The translations under genes were made by a program, and so were the position numbers. This document shows positions 22,383 to 34,807 of a stretch of DNA of 64,000 nt, one piece after another. Numbering within the stretch: position 1 is the first letter of the stretch; the number at the start of each line of letters is the position of its first letter. Origin of the DNA: Catonia carolina (taxonomy: Eukaryota; Arthropoda; Insecta; Hemiptera; Achilidae); NCBI GenBank assembly GCA_035578175.1, contig JAQMRL010000006.1, positions 34,217,893-34,281,892 of the forward strand, read 5' to 3'. Below the pieces are notes generated by a model. It worked only from the letters and a program-made list of their open reading frames with translations. It ran no database searches and had not been told where the DNA came from.

Positions 22383-22960
22383 CCAGGTGTTCCACGGAAT
22401 TTGACAATAAGGAAATAACATTGATTTTCATTAGTTTGATAATATTTTCTTCCCACGAATAAATGAAGATTTTTATAATCAGGAATCATTAGAAAATATT
22501 TAGAGCTGTTAAAAAACATCAATTTTGATACATTTTAAGCTGTATTTTATCTTAAATACAGAAATACATAAATTTGTAACCGCTTTCTATTTAAGTACTG
22601 TAAATTTTATCAATTTTTCATATTGTATTTTTTGGGTAATCGTGACGTTCTGGTGGGGAGATGAAAAGTAAGATGGGTCGAATAAACCTTCGGTGACATT
22701 TTTTATTGTTAAAATTAATATGAATTTAAAAAAAATATTTTTTTAATATTGACAATTTTTTACCATTTAAAATTATTTACTAAAAAAATTGTTTTTTGGA
22801 AGCAAATTCAGTATTATTTGAAATACCTAATATATTTCCTTCAGTAACATTTAATTTTCAGAGACAGCTGATTGTTGCAATAATTTTATATCATAAAAAA
22901 AATTGTCAAAATTAAAAAATTAACTTATAATTATTTGTTTATAATGTTTCCAAAAAAAAT
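22383..22960. mobile_element. Foldback TIR element, second copy, right end lost
   Basis: The left end CCAGGTGTTCCACGGAATTT, preceded by TA, matches 9921. The centre (GGAAGCAAATTCAGTATTAT, CAGAGACAGCTGATTGTTGC) matches 11450-11540. It lacks the LINE that interrupts the first copy, so it shows the empty-site arrangement. The right arm is absent. Confidence 0.7.
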
Positions 22961-23124
22961 AAAAAAATATTAGACGTTAACAATTGGGTGACAGGACTAA
23001 AAAACCACTCTGTAAAATATAAATGTACAATGTTACAATGCCAATAGATTTCTCTAGGAAACATGCTTTCTTACAGGCTTCATGGTACAAACGTTTCATT
23101 ACAGAAAAAGCTAAAAATGGAGTG

Positions 23125-24000
23125 AAGGAAAAACTTTGACGCAGGAATAAAAATTCAAGGAGAAACAATAAAAATGCTAAGATTTGCCGATGATATAGTA
23201 GTTTTAACCGAGACAAAGAAAGAACTAGAGGATGTTTTAAATGGAATGGATTAGATCATGAGAAAGGATTACTTCATGAAAATTAATAAGAACATAACGA
23301 AAGTGTTGTACAGCAGAAAAAGTGGTTTAGAAGAAATGGGAAATTTAAAAGTAGGCAACGAAAACATACATGAAGTTGGGGAATTCTGCTAACTAGGTAG
23401 TAAAATAACAAAGGATGGTAGAAGCACAAGTGATATCAAAAGTAGAATTACTCAAGCTAGAAAAGCCTTTGAAAAGAAAAACAGCTTACTGATTATAAAC
23501 ATTGAGTTACAGATTAGGAAAAATTTCTTAAAACATAATGTTTGGAGTGCAGCATTATACGGGAGTGAAACGTGGGTGATAGGGGCAGTAGAAAGGAAGA
23601 GGATAGAAGCTTTTGAAATTGGTGTTATAGAAAAATGTTAAAGATTAGGTGGGTGGTCAAAATAAGTAATTTAGAGGTTATTAGGCGAGTGAATTAAAAA
23701 AGAAAAGATTATGGAAGAATCTTACGAAAAGAAGGGATATTCTAGTGGGGCATATCCTAAGCATCCAGGTCTTATTTTATCAATAATGAAGGGTAATATT
23801 GAGGGAGTGAATTGTAGGGGGAGACAAAGGTTAGAATATATAAAGCAAATTACAAAAGATGTAGGGTGTTACAGGTACGTAGATATGAAGCGACTTACGG
23901 AAGATAGAACAGTTTGGAGAACTGCGTCAAACTAGTCGAGAGACTGATGAAAAAAAATTATTTTTATTATTATTATTATTTTATTATTATTATTATTCGT
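23125..24000 (+). mobile_element. Non-LTR retrotransposon ORF2 fragment with (ATT)n tail
   Basis: The translation reads KMLRFADDIVVLTETKKELE (catalytic FADD at 23183-23194), then KVLYSRKSG, LGSKITKDGRSTSDIKSRI, WSAALYGSETWV and a C-terminal EYIKQITKDVGC. These are the standard palm-to-C-terminus motifs of a LINE family common in insects. Stops interrupt it near 23253, 23391 and 23640. The last 74 codons (23711-23935) are open. A (TTA)n tract at 23955-23998 is the 3' tail; simple-repeat tails rather than poly(A) are typical of RTE-like clades. Confidence 0.85.
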
Positions 24001-24009
24001 ATTTACTTA

Positions 24010-24780
24010 TAATCTAAGAGACTAATATTGTGAATAAGAAATATCAATACAAACAACAAACCATCTGCTTTGTTCTACTGTGCATCAAGTAATCATCATG
24101 ATCAATTAATGATTTTAAATCATCAACATAGGTCAAGTATTAATACCGAAATGCAGATTCGGTGAAATATTTAGTATAATATTATTATAATATATTGCCG
24201 TGACTTTTGTTTTTGAACTTGATTAATAAAACTTTATAAAGTTGATGGGTGTGCGCGCTCGCTTATATTGGTCAACAAATTAATTAATTAAAACTTGCCG
24301 TCCGTTAAAATGAAATATTGATATATTGTAAATTAGATTGAATTAAAAGAGAACATAAACGAGTAATTATTATTAATATTTATGGGTTAATTACACAGAA
24401 ATTTAAATACTTTATTAATAATATTTAAAATTACATTTAATAAAATGTATATAGTTTGTTATTATAAGTAAATAATTAAACGTTTGAAACTAATCTACAC
24501 TACTTATTATTAATTAAAAGTTTTTCATCGTACACAATAAATGGTCGGAAAATCGCACGAATTTTCTCGCGAAATTTTACAAATTTAAATTTTTTATAAT
24601 TTATTTATTTAAAGTCGCATCAAGTATCAAGTACCTGAGAGAATGGATGCAGCCGAATGGACTGGATAAGGTTGCAAACAAGAAAAGAGTTAAGAAACTA
24701 TAGTTGATTCCACATTCAGAATGCAGTACGGGAAGTCCATATAAGCAATGTATTTCATAGAAGCTGTATAGAAGTTTCTT
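24010..24780. other. AT-rich stretch, no gene seen
   Basis: Near 24600 a TTTATTTAAAGTCGCATCAAG motif matches the tail of the tRNA-headed SINEs, so a minus-strand SINE tail fragment may lie there. No gene was found. Confidence 0.4.
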
Positions 24781-24784
24781 ATAA

Positions 24785-25468
24785 AGGTTGAAACTTGAAA
24801 CCTAAGTTAGTTACTACTAGAGGACCAGACACGAACATTTTCATCAAAACGGCTTCTACGATTTTTCAAAAATCGCCTTATTTATTACATTTTGTATGCT
24901 CTACGAGGTAGGGTAGGCGCCATGTCTGCTGAAATTCTTGGTAAGGCTGTGTTCTCGTAAAAAAAATGTTTATTTTTTAAGTTTACGGCCTTAATATGCA
25001 TTTCACAGCAGAAATGTATATAAAAAAGTTGTATAAAATTTAAAAATCTGTAAACTTTTATTACAAACATTTCTTTGTATAACGCTTAGTTTAGCGGTAA
25101 TTTGTGATTTTCTGTTTTCTTTCACGAATGTGTAAAAAAATCGATTTTTAAAGATTTCGGCTGTAGTATCCTTTTTACGGCAAAAATGCATATAATCAAA
25201 TTTATAAGAAATTAAGGGATCTACGATTATTTTTAAGCATTTTTTCTACAGAGCCTAGTTTAGCGTGAAAGTGTGATTTTCCGTAGTTATTGTAAAGCAA
25301 ACTAAGTAGGTTTCATTTTACATCATTCACTCATGATTAAAATTAGGTTATGTTTTTTGAAGTTAGGTTTTTTGTTTATTTCTAATGTTTTATCACTATT
25401 TTAAGTTATATTGTTAATTATTTGCATTGGCAAGAGAAAGTTGTGTGAGTGTTTCACACCGGATTTTT
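24785..25468 (+). mobile_element. Helentron-like (HINE-type) repeat, 5'-truncated
   Basis: It begins inside the family at GTTGAAACTTGAAACCTAAG and has a deletion in the first half. It ends with GGCAAGAGAAAG, the hairpin GTGTGAGTGTTTCACAC and GGATTTTT. Confidence 0.8.
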
Positions 25469-25794
25469 ATTAAAGTTTGCGTCACACCTCTGTGAGATTT
25501 GATGTCTAGTATTATTAATAGCTTCACTTCTCACCTTTGTCATCCAGCATTTCCGTGTACAAAGACAAGTGGAAGTAATATAAGGTTACGTCAAAAAATA
25601 AATCAAGACAAGTGAGCTATTTAATGAATTGATATTCAAAACAGAAAATAATACATTATTAATGTATCGTATATATAAAAAAACATAACTTCATCAAGTC
25701 AGCACACCTAAGTCCTTCTTAACTGAAGTTTTGTCTTCTTCTTCACTTTAAATTCTAGGTTTAGTAAAACTACTCCGGTACCCATCTCTTATTC

Positions 25795-26065
25795 GGTGCT
25801 CCCACATCTCTGGAACCAATTGGTCTATAATTTTGAGCCTCAATTAGCATCCTCCCATATTTTATCCGATCGATTTCGTTCGAAAAAGGTGCGTGGTATA
25901 TTTAAGTAAATACGATAATATTCTCTAGTAGTCCGTGCATTAACATGCTCGCAATCCACAAAAAATGTGTCATCAGTCCGGACGCGGACTGGTTCACCAG
26001 TTGGTGATCGCTGCAGTAATCCAACTTAAAACGAGTTAAAGCTTGTTTTCAATGACAGGCGAGAC
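25795..26065 (-). mobile_element. Probable LINE ORF2 C-terminal zinc-knuckle fragment
   Basis: A minus-strand frame reads VRTDDTFFVDCEHVNARTTR, and another frame downstream reads QNYRPIGSRDVGAPNKRW. The first resembles the DTxEHxxxxC segment of LINE C-terminal Cys/His domains, the second the RPxGxRxxGxPxKRW segment. Both are short and lie in different frames, so the call is tentative. Confidence 0.35.
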
Positions 26066-26607
26066 GTATAAAAATATATCCAATTGAATGAATGTAATTT
26101 CCGATCTACTAAATTACATCTTTATATAAAAGATTGTCTATTTTATATATAAATATGTAATAGACGTTTTTATTTTAGTAAATTTAAAAAATAAAATATG
26201 TTATTAAATTTAAATAATAGAGGGTAACTGAAAATGACAGTGAAGTAGACAAGTTCCCCATGTATTACAGAAATTGTCGTTCTAACCAAGCTTTCAATAT
26301 TACTACTATACGCATACTGTTAAGCTTGACAGTTATTTAATTCTAACATGCATCCTGTTTAGCCAACACAGTAATGTTACGTACATTGAATTTATTGAAG
26401 TGGTTCTGTCAATTAAATTTTCAAGTTACATATTTCAGATTGACAGCAATGAACAAAACACATGACATTGTATTAATTGATTTCAAATAGTTAACTTTAA
26501 AAACATATTTTTATTCAATATTACTGATTAATAATGAAGAAAATGTTATTAAATAGGTATCTAATGGAAAATCCGTTTATCCCGAGTTCTTTTAAGGATA
26601 TAGGTTT

Positions 26608-26609
26608 TA

Positions 26610-26642
<33 letters not shown>
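26608..26642. repeat. (AAT)n microsatellite
   Basis: About eleven AAT units immediately before the inverted-repeat element at 26648. Confidence 0.8.
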
Positions 26643-26645
<3 letters not shown>

Positions 26646-26647
26646 AC

Positions 26648-27165
26648 TTGATTTCTGTGCCATAGAGGCAAAGGGTGTTAACTCCAATTTTACCTTTAAA
26701 ATCAGCACAAAATCTTCTATTTGATGGTATACATTGTTAACTCCCACCTGTCTTACCTAAATTTTTATAGGTTGTAATAACCATATTATTTTCAAATTTT
26801 AAAAATGTTAACTGCATATGGTACGGTTTACCTTTAAATAGAACTCAAGCAGAAATTTTCGAAACATTACTGAGTCAAAATTCTGCTATATATCAAAATA
26901 GTGTTTCCACTAAATAAATATTTAAATAAAATTTTGTTTTTGTTTGAAAAACGCACCTTGCATTAGTCACTAATGGAGAAAATATCAAAAACATATAAGG
27001 AGGTATAGAGTATTAATTAAGAAACTATATTGGGTGTAAATTTCAAGTTCTAATACCTACGGAAATCTGTTACAATAACAAAAAAGAAAAACTTTCCGTT
27101 TTTGGCTCTTCTGAAAATCACAAAAATGGAGTTAACACCCTTTACTTCTTAGGCAGAGATTTATT
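26648..27165. mobile_element. MITE with AAAGGGTGTTAACTCC inverted ends
   Basis: The left end is GCCATAGAGGCAAAGGGTGT then TAACTCCAATTTT. The right end as reverse complement is GCCTAAGAAGTAAAGGGTGT then TAACTCCATTTTT. The interior is non-coding. One end is duplicated at 12010-12060. Confidence 0.6.
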
Positions 27166-27402
27166 TCTTATTTTTAACAACGTTTAATCATAATATACAT
27201 TCTTTTCAAAAGCTAAATTTTATTTCACAATATTCACGGTGTACGAAGTGGAGGAAATGACCTACCCAACTATGGTTAAAAGTCATGTCCTAAGGTCGGA
27301 ATTCTCTTGTTTTATTTATTAATACAGCAAAAAAAAAGAAACTTGACTAGGGCTTAAAACCATGTCAATTTAATAAAATTATATGATTTCTAAAGGGAAT
27401 TA

Positions 27403-28350
27403 AAAAGCTGGCGTGAAACACTCACACGACTTTATCTAGCCAATAGAAATAATGAACAATATAACCTAACATTAGTAAAATAAACATTAGAAATAAACAA
27501 AAAACTAATCTCAAAAATATAACTTAATTTCAATCATGAGTAAATGGTCCAATATTAAAAAAAACCTTAGTTTGGCTTAATAATACGGAAAATCACGCTA
27601 AACTAAGCTCTGTAGAGAAAAATTCTGAAAATAAAAGTTGTAGATCTTTTACTTTCCTATATCTTTTATTATGTACACTTTTGTCGTAAAACGCATAGTC
27701 TACTGAAGCTGAAATCTTTAAAAAAAATTATTTTATTACAGATTTTCGTGAAAAAATTTTGAAAATCACTAATTACCGCGAAACAAAGCGTTACACAAAT
27801 AACATGTTTGAAATAAAAGTTTAAATTTTTAAATTGTCGCAACTTTTATTATAGCTTTTTTGCGCAATAATGCATATTAAGGCCGCAATCTTAAAAAAAA
27901 TGTCGACGCAAGGGCAGCCTCCCCAAGAATTTCAGCAGAAACAGCGCCTACCCTATCTTGTAGAGCATAACAAATTTAGTAAAAGAGGCGATTTTTTAAA
28001 AAAAATCGTAAAAGCCGTTTTTCATAAAATCGCAACCAAGTGAAAAATGACACGATTAAACTACTGACTACTTCCGGTTGACCGATTTTGATAAAAATGT
28101 TCGTGTCGAGTCCTTTTGTGGTGGTACCTAACTTAAGTTTCAAGTTCTTACGATGTTCCGTTTTTGAGATATTCTGTTCACACACCCACCCACAGATACA
28201 CAGACACACACTCAAACCAATCGCTAAAAACATGTTTTTTCGGTTCAGGGGACTGAAAACGTGTAGCCTCTATCAGGTGAAAACTCGATTTCGAAAAATC
28301 GATATGAATAAAATTCCTTCCTTTATATTCATACAAGCAAGAGAAAGTAA
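27403..28350 (-). mobile_element. Helentron-like (HINE-type) repeat, full length
   Basis: On the plus strand it opens with GCGTGAAACACTCACACGAC (3' hairpin) and closes with AAGCAAGAGAAAGTAAAA (5' subterminal repeat). The (TG)n tract is represented by CACACACCCACCCACAG near 28180. The open frames at 27976-28375 are shadows of the repeat. Confidence 0.85.
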
Positions 28351-28354
28351 AAAC

Positions 28355-29140
28355 AATAAAAAATTGCAATATTAACTAATTAACTAAACAATATGGTGGC
28401 TTTATCGACATGCAACTATTAGAAGTTATACAATTATGTAAATAAAATCCGAAATTATAATAACTATAAAAATCAAACAATATAATCTAATAAACTAAAA
28501 TCTCCGTAAAAGCTAACCTTTTCAATTGTAAAATCATCTTTGATATCTGTTGGGGTAGTAAACAAACAAACAGTTAAAGAAAGAAACGATACTTCTTTCA
28601 ATAATTGTCTACGTAGATATATCAGGCCTTTTCGATAAATGTGTATTGCTTCAATTTTTTTTTTATTATTATTAAGCTAATTGCTATGCTAGATACCATG
28701 TTTTTTAATTACTTGAGCAGGCCTTGTTAATGCGACTAAAAAAAATCACCATTTTGGAAAAGATTCGGTTAGTAGAAATATCGGTTAAAAGAAAGGCGAT
28801 TAAGAGAGAGTCCGCTGTAGTACAAATAACAAGATCAAGGTTGACTTTTAAATGATGCAAGATATATTATGATTATATTTTCTTACAAGAATTTAGTTAT
28901 CATTGATTTATCTTATTGCAGAGATCTTTTGGAAGGATGGCTACTGATTGTAGATAAATCTTACGTAAATTATACAATAATATTCAGGAAGAATTATTCG
29001 CTAAAATGTGTGGCGCCGGTTTTTTCATGAGGAAGACTACAGCTATTATAAATGTCGCCACCGTAAATCTAAAAGGTAAATGGATAGAAAGCATTTTGTC
29101 TTTTGGTTTATGTGTGTGCGTGTATCCCCATTTTGTTTAT
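28355..29140. other. AT-rich stretch, no gene seen
   Basis: GATTAAGAGAGAGTCCGCTG at 28798-28817 resembles a pogo/Tigger terminus but no partner end was found. Confidence 0.4.
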
Positions 29141-29149
29141 TACTAAACT

Positions 29150-29275
29150 TACCTGAGAATCGAACCTGGCGACAACAGGCTAGATATATATTTACCGGAC
29201 ATATGTCTGACAAAGGTTCTTTATTTTTACGTTGACAAATGGTCTGCCTGTCCAATTAGGATGACCAAACGACCT
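29150..29275 (-). repeat. tRNA-like SINE head
   Basis: The minus strand carries GGTCGTTTGGTCATCC as a weak A box and CAGGTTCGATTCTCAGG as a good B box. Spacing is longer than in a tRNA gene and the arms do not pair. Confidence 0.35.
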
Positions 29276-29757
29276 CCTTCACTTGCCATTTATTTTTCTT
29301 TTCCTTTCAAAAACTATTATAGTATAACGTACATCCTTTAAAATAAAAACATCCGCTCTAACTGATATTTTAGCTTAATGATCTATTTTAATAGGTTTCT
29401 AGTAATAAGGTTAAAAACATTGACAGCAGTGAAAATAAGATTAACTGTAAAAAGTTGAATTCGCTCTCTCTAGTTCGAAGAAATATAGTTTCCATGACAT
29501 GACATATCATTATTCTTTTTTTTCATTTATTTTAAAATGTCAAGATATACAAGATTATAATAATTCATATTTTTAGAGTTCTTGAATTCAAAGTCAAAAA
29601 TTTTGAATATTTTACAACTTTTTCCAAGCATCATTTATAACAGAAGTACGCCGTATAAAATTCATTTTCTTTCGATTTCGGTGTAATTTAAAGTATTCTT
29701 AGACTTATTTTATATCTGGTCAGCAAGATATTTTTCTAATAAAGTCCAGCGTTGTGT

Positions 29758-29850
29758 GTTTAGATCAACAGCTGAAAGGCTGATTTGAACCTCTAGAGGT
29801 TTTACTCAGTAAAATCAAGGAGTGAGGTGGTTTACCTTGCCTTCCTCACA
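29758..29850 (-). repeat. AAC-tailed SINE-like repeat, tail-end fragment
   Basis: AGCTGAAAGGCTGATTTGAA and CAAGGAGTGAGGTGGTTTAC match the 3' quarter of the family. Confidence 0.65.
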
Positions 29851-30264
29851 AAAATTCAATAAGGCGTTAGAAATAAAATATGAAAGTGTTTGAATATTTG
29901 ATATCAATCAAATTAAACACTTCTATTTAATTTTAGTTTTGCAATTCACTTTTATTTATATATTGATTCAAATATCTTCCTCGTACCATCATTGTTTACT
30001 CTTTGATTTTTCTTTGCTAGTTTTATTTGAATAGCTCTATGTTTCACGAGTTAGTGTGTACAATACAAATTGAACTTTCATACTGATGATGTATACGGTA
30101 TGTAATGATTTATAAATTAAAAGAAATTGGTTTATTTTATTTGAAATTCAAAAGTTTAAGTTATTAATGAATTAAAAAGTTCAATTATTAGTATATTAAA
30201 ATAAGTAGAACAAAATTTTCACAAATGTTTATGTTTTGGTTTGAAGTAAAAAACGATTTTTTTA

Positions 30265-30445
30265 TATTTATTTATTTAAAGTCAAATCAACTGCTTGGTT
30301 ATTAACGACTACGGTGGATTTTTGCGACTGTAACTGTGGGATTTGATTAGTGAAAATTTCCAGACCCTGGCCGGGAATCGAATCCGGGACTTTCGTGTGG
30401 TAGGCTAACGCGCTAACCACTAAGCTACGAAGTCGGCCAAAAAAG
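30265..30445 (-). repeat. tRNA-derived SINE
   Basis: On the minus strand the head has A box TAGCTTAGTGGTTAGCG and B box CGGATTCGATTCCCGG. The body ends TTTAAATAAATAAATA. The head still resembles a tRNA closely, but it runs directly into a non-tRNA body. Confidence 0.75.
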
Positions 30446-30449
30446 TTTT

Positions 30450-31055
30450 GTTATGAAATAAAAATAAATGAAATATTGTTGATTATTTATCATAATTTAA
30501 AATGAAGGTATGTAATGCGTTAATACAATTTAGCTATATACATTTTGTATTAATTGTAATTTTCATACATTTAACCTATGACTATTAAATTTTGCTAGGA
30601 AAGAAAATAGGACATTTTTCTATAATGTGCATTGGCATCTAGATAACAAAATCATTTCGTATTTCTCAAAAAGTATACTGTTATGAAATTCTACAAGTAT
30701 ATTTTGTATCATTCGTGCCACAAGGTTCTGCTCTTGTCCTTTTCTATTTATACATATTATATACCTAACGGCCCTAGTAGGTACTACGGTTACACATTCG
30801 TCATATTGGTTATCCTTTCATCTTTTAATAAATTTTCAAAATTCTCTAACAATATTCAACCACAAATATTATTTCTGGAGCTGCGGTTTAAAAAAAACAT
30901 GTCAAAATAAACATTGTCAGTTATCTAAATATTAAATCAAATGGATTTTCTATATGAGTGCGTAACAAAAACAGTATTCATTATATTTAAATGAAAATGA
31001 AAACATTACCTCACTGGCATTTCCTGCTTTGGATGTGTTATGTTGTCATTTATAT
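30450..31055. other. AT-rich stretch, no gene seen
   Basis: The 75-codon frame at 30683-30910 has no recognisable domain and AT-biased composition; I do not call it. Confidence 0.4.
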
Positions 31056-31058
31056 ATA

Positions 31059-32108
31059 CAGTAAAATCTCTCTATAGCGGAATTGAAGGGACCATGAGGT
31101 ATCGCCGCTATAAAGAGAGTTCCGTTATAGAGAGAGCGAGTAATTAACGGTGGGGGGGGGGAAGTTGGAGTACTAATTTTTCTGTACAAAATAACTTATA
31201 TGCGTATGTAAATGGTGCATGGAATAAGTTTTTGAAAAACTACTGAATAGATAACTTTTATGACAAACGTTTAATACAGTAGATTACTTCAATACAGTGA
31301 GATATTTATATTAATTACATAAAGTGTAGGTTATTAACTTAACAAGAAATTTGAATACAAACTGGTTTTATTAGATGTTGTGCTACTAATATTTAACAAT
31401 AGAATTTCACTTTTCGTATTGAACTTTTTTCAATAATCATTTATACAGTAGCTACATACCGTAATAGATAGCCTAAAATTAATTAGCACTGAAACTCGTT
31501 TTTCACTGAACAGTAATAAACATAGGATACATACAATTAAAATATCCTAAAACATAGGCTACGCAAACACAAAAAAATACACAGCAGAGTAGTTTTTTCG
31601 TTATTAAGGAAACAATGATTGTGAAGTAGCTACATTTAATTTCGTAAAATAAGTTGTAAATTTTGTTTCGTTTCCAATTCATAAAACATCTCTTCAATCT
31701 CATTTTCAATGTTTAAAACTTGTAAATTTTCATTTACATATTGGCAATGACAGTACGTGGAAACAACAATAATAGCGGCTAGTGCCTTTTTACTTGAAGG
31801 GGCACCATTTCTGTTTCCATTTCATCGTCATCTTCACTTTCTTCCTCGTTGTTTTGGCCTAAGACATTTTCGATTACTGCAAAGTGAAGTAGCTAAGTGA
31901 CGAAGTGACTAATTCATTGTCTGCTCCTACATAGGCGTCTAAATCCATATCCTGAAGATATTGTTAAGCCGCTATAGAGAGATTTTTGTGCCGCTATAAC
32001 GAGAGCTAAATACATTACCGTAGTATACGAAATGGTCGGGGTCGGCAAATAATGCCGCTAAAGAGAGATTTCCGCTATAGAGAGTTCCGCAATAGAGAGA
32101 TTTTACTG
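31059..32108. mobile_element. pogo/Tigger-like element, internally deleted
   Basis: TA flanks both ends (31057-31058, 32109-32110). The ends read CAGTAAAATCTCTCTATAGC and, reverse-complemented, CAGTAAAATCTCTCTATTGC. Additional copies of the TATAGCGG/GAGAGATT motif lie just inside each end, a Tigger feature. A G-run lies at 31152-31161. The minus-strand interior preserves a transposase remnant. Confidence 0.8.
31626..31850 (-). pseudogene. Tigger-like transposase C-terminal remnant
   Basis: One minus-strand frame reads ENLQVLNIENEIEEMFYELE to a stop near 31638. An acidic NEEESEDDDEMETEMVP segment lies upstream. An acidic stretch followed by a short helical end after the DDE domain is usual for pogo-type transposases. 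Frames do not connect and the DDE core is deleted. Confidence 0.5.
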
Positions 32109-32110
32109 TA

Positions 32111-33030
32111 TTACTTTCTCTTGCCTGTATGAATATACAGGACAGAAAGAATTTTCATGTCGATTTTTCGAAATCGAGTTTTCACCGGATCTACACATTT
32201 TCAGACCCCTTGAATCCAAAAAAACATTTTTTTTAGCAATTGGTCTGTGTGTGTGTGTGTGTGTGTAGTCAACAAAATATATCTCAAGAATGAAACATTT
32301 TACGAACTTGTACTTGAAACTTAAGTTAGGTACTACTACTGGACCCGACAAGAACATTTTTATCAAAATCGGTCAACCGAAAGTAGTATTTTATTCGTGC
32401 CATTTTTCACTTTTTTGCAATTTTCTCAAAAACGGCTCCTACGATTTTTTAATAACCACCTTATTTACTACATTTTGTATTCTCTATAAGATAAGGTAGG
32501 TGCCATGTCTGCTAAAATTCTTGGGAAGGTTGTGCTCTCGTAGAAAAAAAATAGTTTTTTTAAGATTGCGGCTTTAATATGCATTTCAGCGCAAAAATGT
32601 ATATAATTAAAGTTGTAGAGAATTTAAAATCCTACAACTTTTATTTTAAATATTTTTTTGTTTAACTCTTAGTTCGGCGGTAATTATTAATTTTCTGTTT
32701 TTTTCCGAAAATTAGTAAAAAAAAAAATCGATTTTTTTAAATTTTAGCCTTAGTATGCATTTTACGACAAAAGTGTTTATTAAATTTATGTGAATCAAAA
32801 GATCTACAACTTTTATTTAATTCAATTTAGAGTGATTTTCCGCATTTTTAAGCCAAACTGAGGTTGATTTTCATTTGGATCATTCACTCATGATTAAAAT
32901 AAGGTTATGTTTTTTGAGGTTAGTTTTTTGTTTGTTTCTAATATTTTACTACTAATTTTACGTTATATTGTTAATTGTTTGCATTGGTAAGAGAAAGTTG
33001 TGTGAATGTTTCACACCAGATTTTTTTTTT
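32111..33030 (+). mobile_element. Helentron-like (HINE-type) repeat, full length, abutting Tigger end
   Basis: It begins TTACTTTCTCTTGCC directly after the TA that closes the Tigger-like element. A (TG)n run lies at 32245-32266. It ends GGTAAGAGAAAG, GTGTGAATGTTTCACAC (hairpin with one mismatch) and a T-run. Confidence 0.85.
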
Positions 33031-33149
33031 TATCAGTTTAGGGTCGTCAACCTATCTCTTATTGAATTTCGATCCGCCCATATACTTTTTAACTTAAAAC
33101 CGAACTAATAACTTATTTTAATTAACATAGTAAAATATAAAAATTACAT

Positions 33150-33835
33150 CATCATCTGTTAAGGATTAGGCTTAGTGGCTTGTTTCGGCATCCATTTCTT
33201 TTTTGGTCTTCCGAAGCCTCGTTCCCTTTAGGTTTATATTTTAATGATCGTAGAGTAAGTCTGTGAGCTTTCATCCTCTGTGAATGGTTGGACCCAGTTT
33301 CTCTTACATATTCTTAATGTTTACACAGTGACTGAATATTTAATTCGGCACGTATAGTTTCGTTATATATTCTATTTAACCAAGTGCAACCTTTGACTCC
33401 CCGCAAAATCTCATTTCAGTAGCCTGGATACGATATTCGTTCCTCTTTAGTGACATCCATGTTAAATTCCCATATGTTATGAGTGGTACAATTTCATTTG
33501 GATGTCCTGCGAATAGAACAGCATACAGCGATGAATTTTGCCAGTTTCTTACTCACGTCATCTTTGTCATAGGCAACCGTGCATCCTAAATACTTGAAAT
33601 CTTTAACTTGCTCTTTGGTTCGGTTACCATGAAGAATTTTTGAGCGAACTGGCCGTCTTCCCTTGAATGCCATAATCTTTGATTTTTACACTGATATTTT
33701 CATGCCAAACTCTGCGCTAATGTTGTGCAACTTATAAATGCGACATTGGAACTTGTCTTCTGTGCCAAAAATAATATCGGCGTCATCTGCGTACAACAAT
33801 AAATTTAGGAATACGTTATTCCAAAGCTGAATACC
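33150..33835 (-). mobile_element. Non-LTR retrotransposon ORF2 fragment, minus strand
   Basis: From 33830 downward the minus strand reads LLYADDADIIFGTEDKFQ (catalytic YADD at 33782-33793), then SAEFGMKISV, KSKIMAFKGRRPVRSKI, VKDFKYLGCTVAYDKDD, then MKFLRGVKG-like and IRAELNIQSL. A stop follows MKISV and later frames shift. The order is RT palm, thumb and C-terminal linker. Motif wording differs from the LINEs at 10268 and 23125. Confidence 0.8.
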
Positions 33836-33839
33836 TGAG

Positions 33840-34800
33840 TCAACTAGTCAATTCCAAAAATTATATCTATTCGGTATAAAAATTACAAAAGATTGTAATT
33901 ATTGGGAAGTAAACCAGAATCTACTTAAAAATATCAGTTGTATTTACTTATGTTAAAAAATATAATAAGAGGGTATTTTAAAAGAAGAAAAACTACAAAA
34001 TTTAAGAATTCATTAAAAATATCAGTGGACATTGACTTCCAAGACCCATTGAATAAAATTTGCGCATTATGATTACATTGAATTTCGTTTCAGTTTTATT
34101 TTTAGATATAAAAGTTCTTTAATTTATCAAGAAACCATTTAGTAAAAGCTTTTTACTAGGCAATTAACAACGAATGCGGTTTGACTAGAAGTGATCTCTG
34201 TGATATTCGGCTAAATAGCAATTAAGCTTCCATTCTTAACTTTATTTTAAAACAAAAAAGGAAAGAAAAAAAGATAAAAATGAGATAATGTTAATTGCGT
34301 CAACTTGAAAAAAATCCGCTTCCAAAAATCTAAATACTTAACCGATTTTCTTTTATATTAGGACGTTTAAAGGAGATGATCAGTCAACAATTTAAATGGG
34401 TAATACAAGTATTCTGCTGGTAAATTAACGCCTCACGATATCACGATTTTTATTTCCTACTTTTTAATGATGGCATTATCTTGTGACAGACCTAAAAGAA
34501 ATGTTATTGTACTATCTAATATAAAAACATTGAATAGGATAAAATTAATTGCAAATATTTTTCAACTATCCATTAAAAATCATAATTTACGGTTTGTATT
34601 AGTATAATTTTGTTAGTTCTGTAATAGTTTATGTATTTTTATAATGTCTAACTTGTTTCGACCACCGCGGTTTTGCGCTTCGCGGTTATTCCAGGGAACG
34701 CATTAAACGCGATCGGGAAGGTTTTGGTGTAAACGGTTTTCTCTATTCCAGTTTCTCTATCTTGTGTTATAACAAAAGATATTTTAATTAATTTTGTTTT
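33840..34800. other. AT-rich stretch, likely intron of the exon at 34808
   Basis: No coding signal. It leads into a strong 3' splice site at 34806-34807 (TTTTGTTTTATTGCAG). The upstream exon of that gene is not identified. Confidence 0.4.
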
Positions 34801-34807
34801 ATTGCAG

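Noticed and set aside
27976..28375. Three overlapping frames of 63-95 codons
   Set aside because: They are in the 5' part of a Helentron-like copy, with low-complexity content from the (TG)n tract.
31152..31161. Short poly-G run as a G-quadruplex
   Set aside because: A single run of about ten G cannot by itself support a multi-tract quadruplex; likely slippage within the Tigger-like element.
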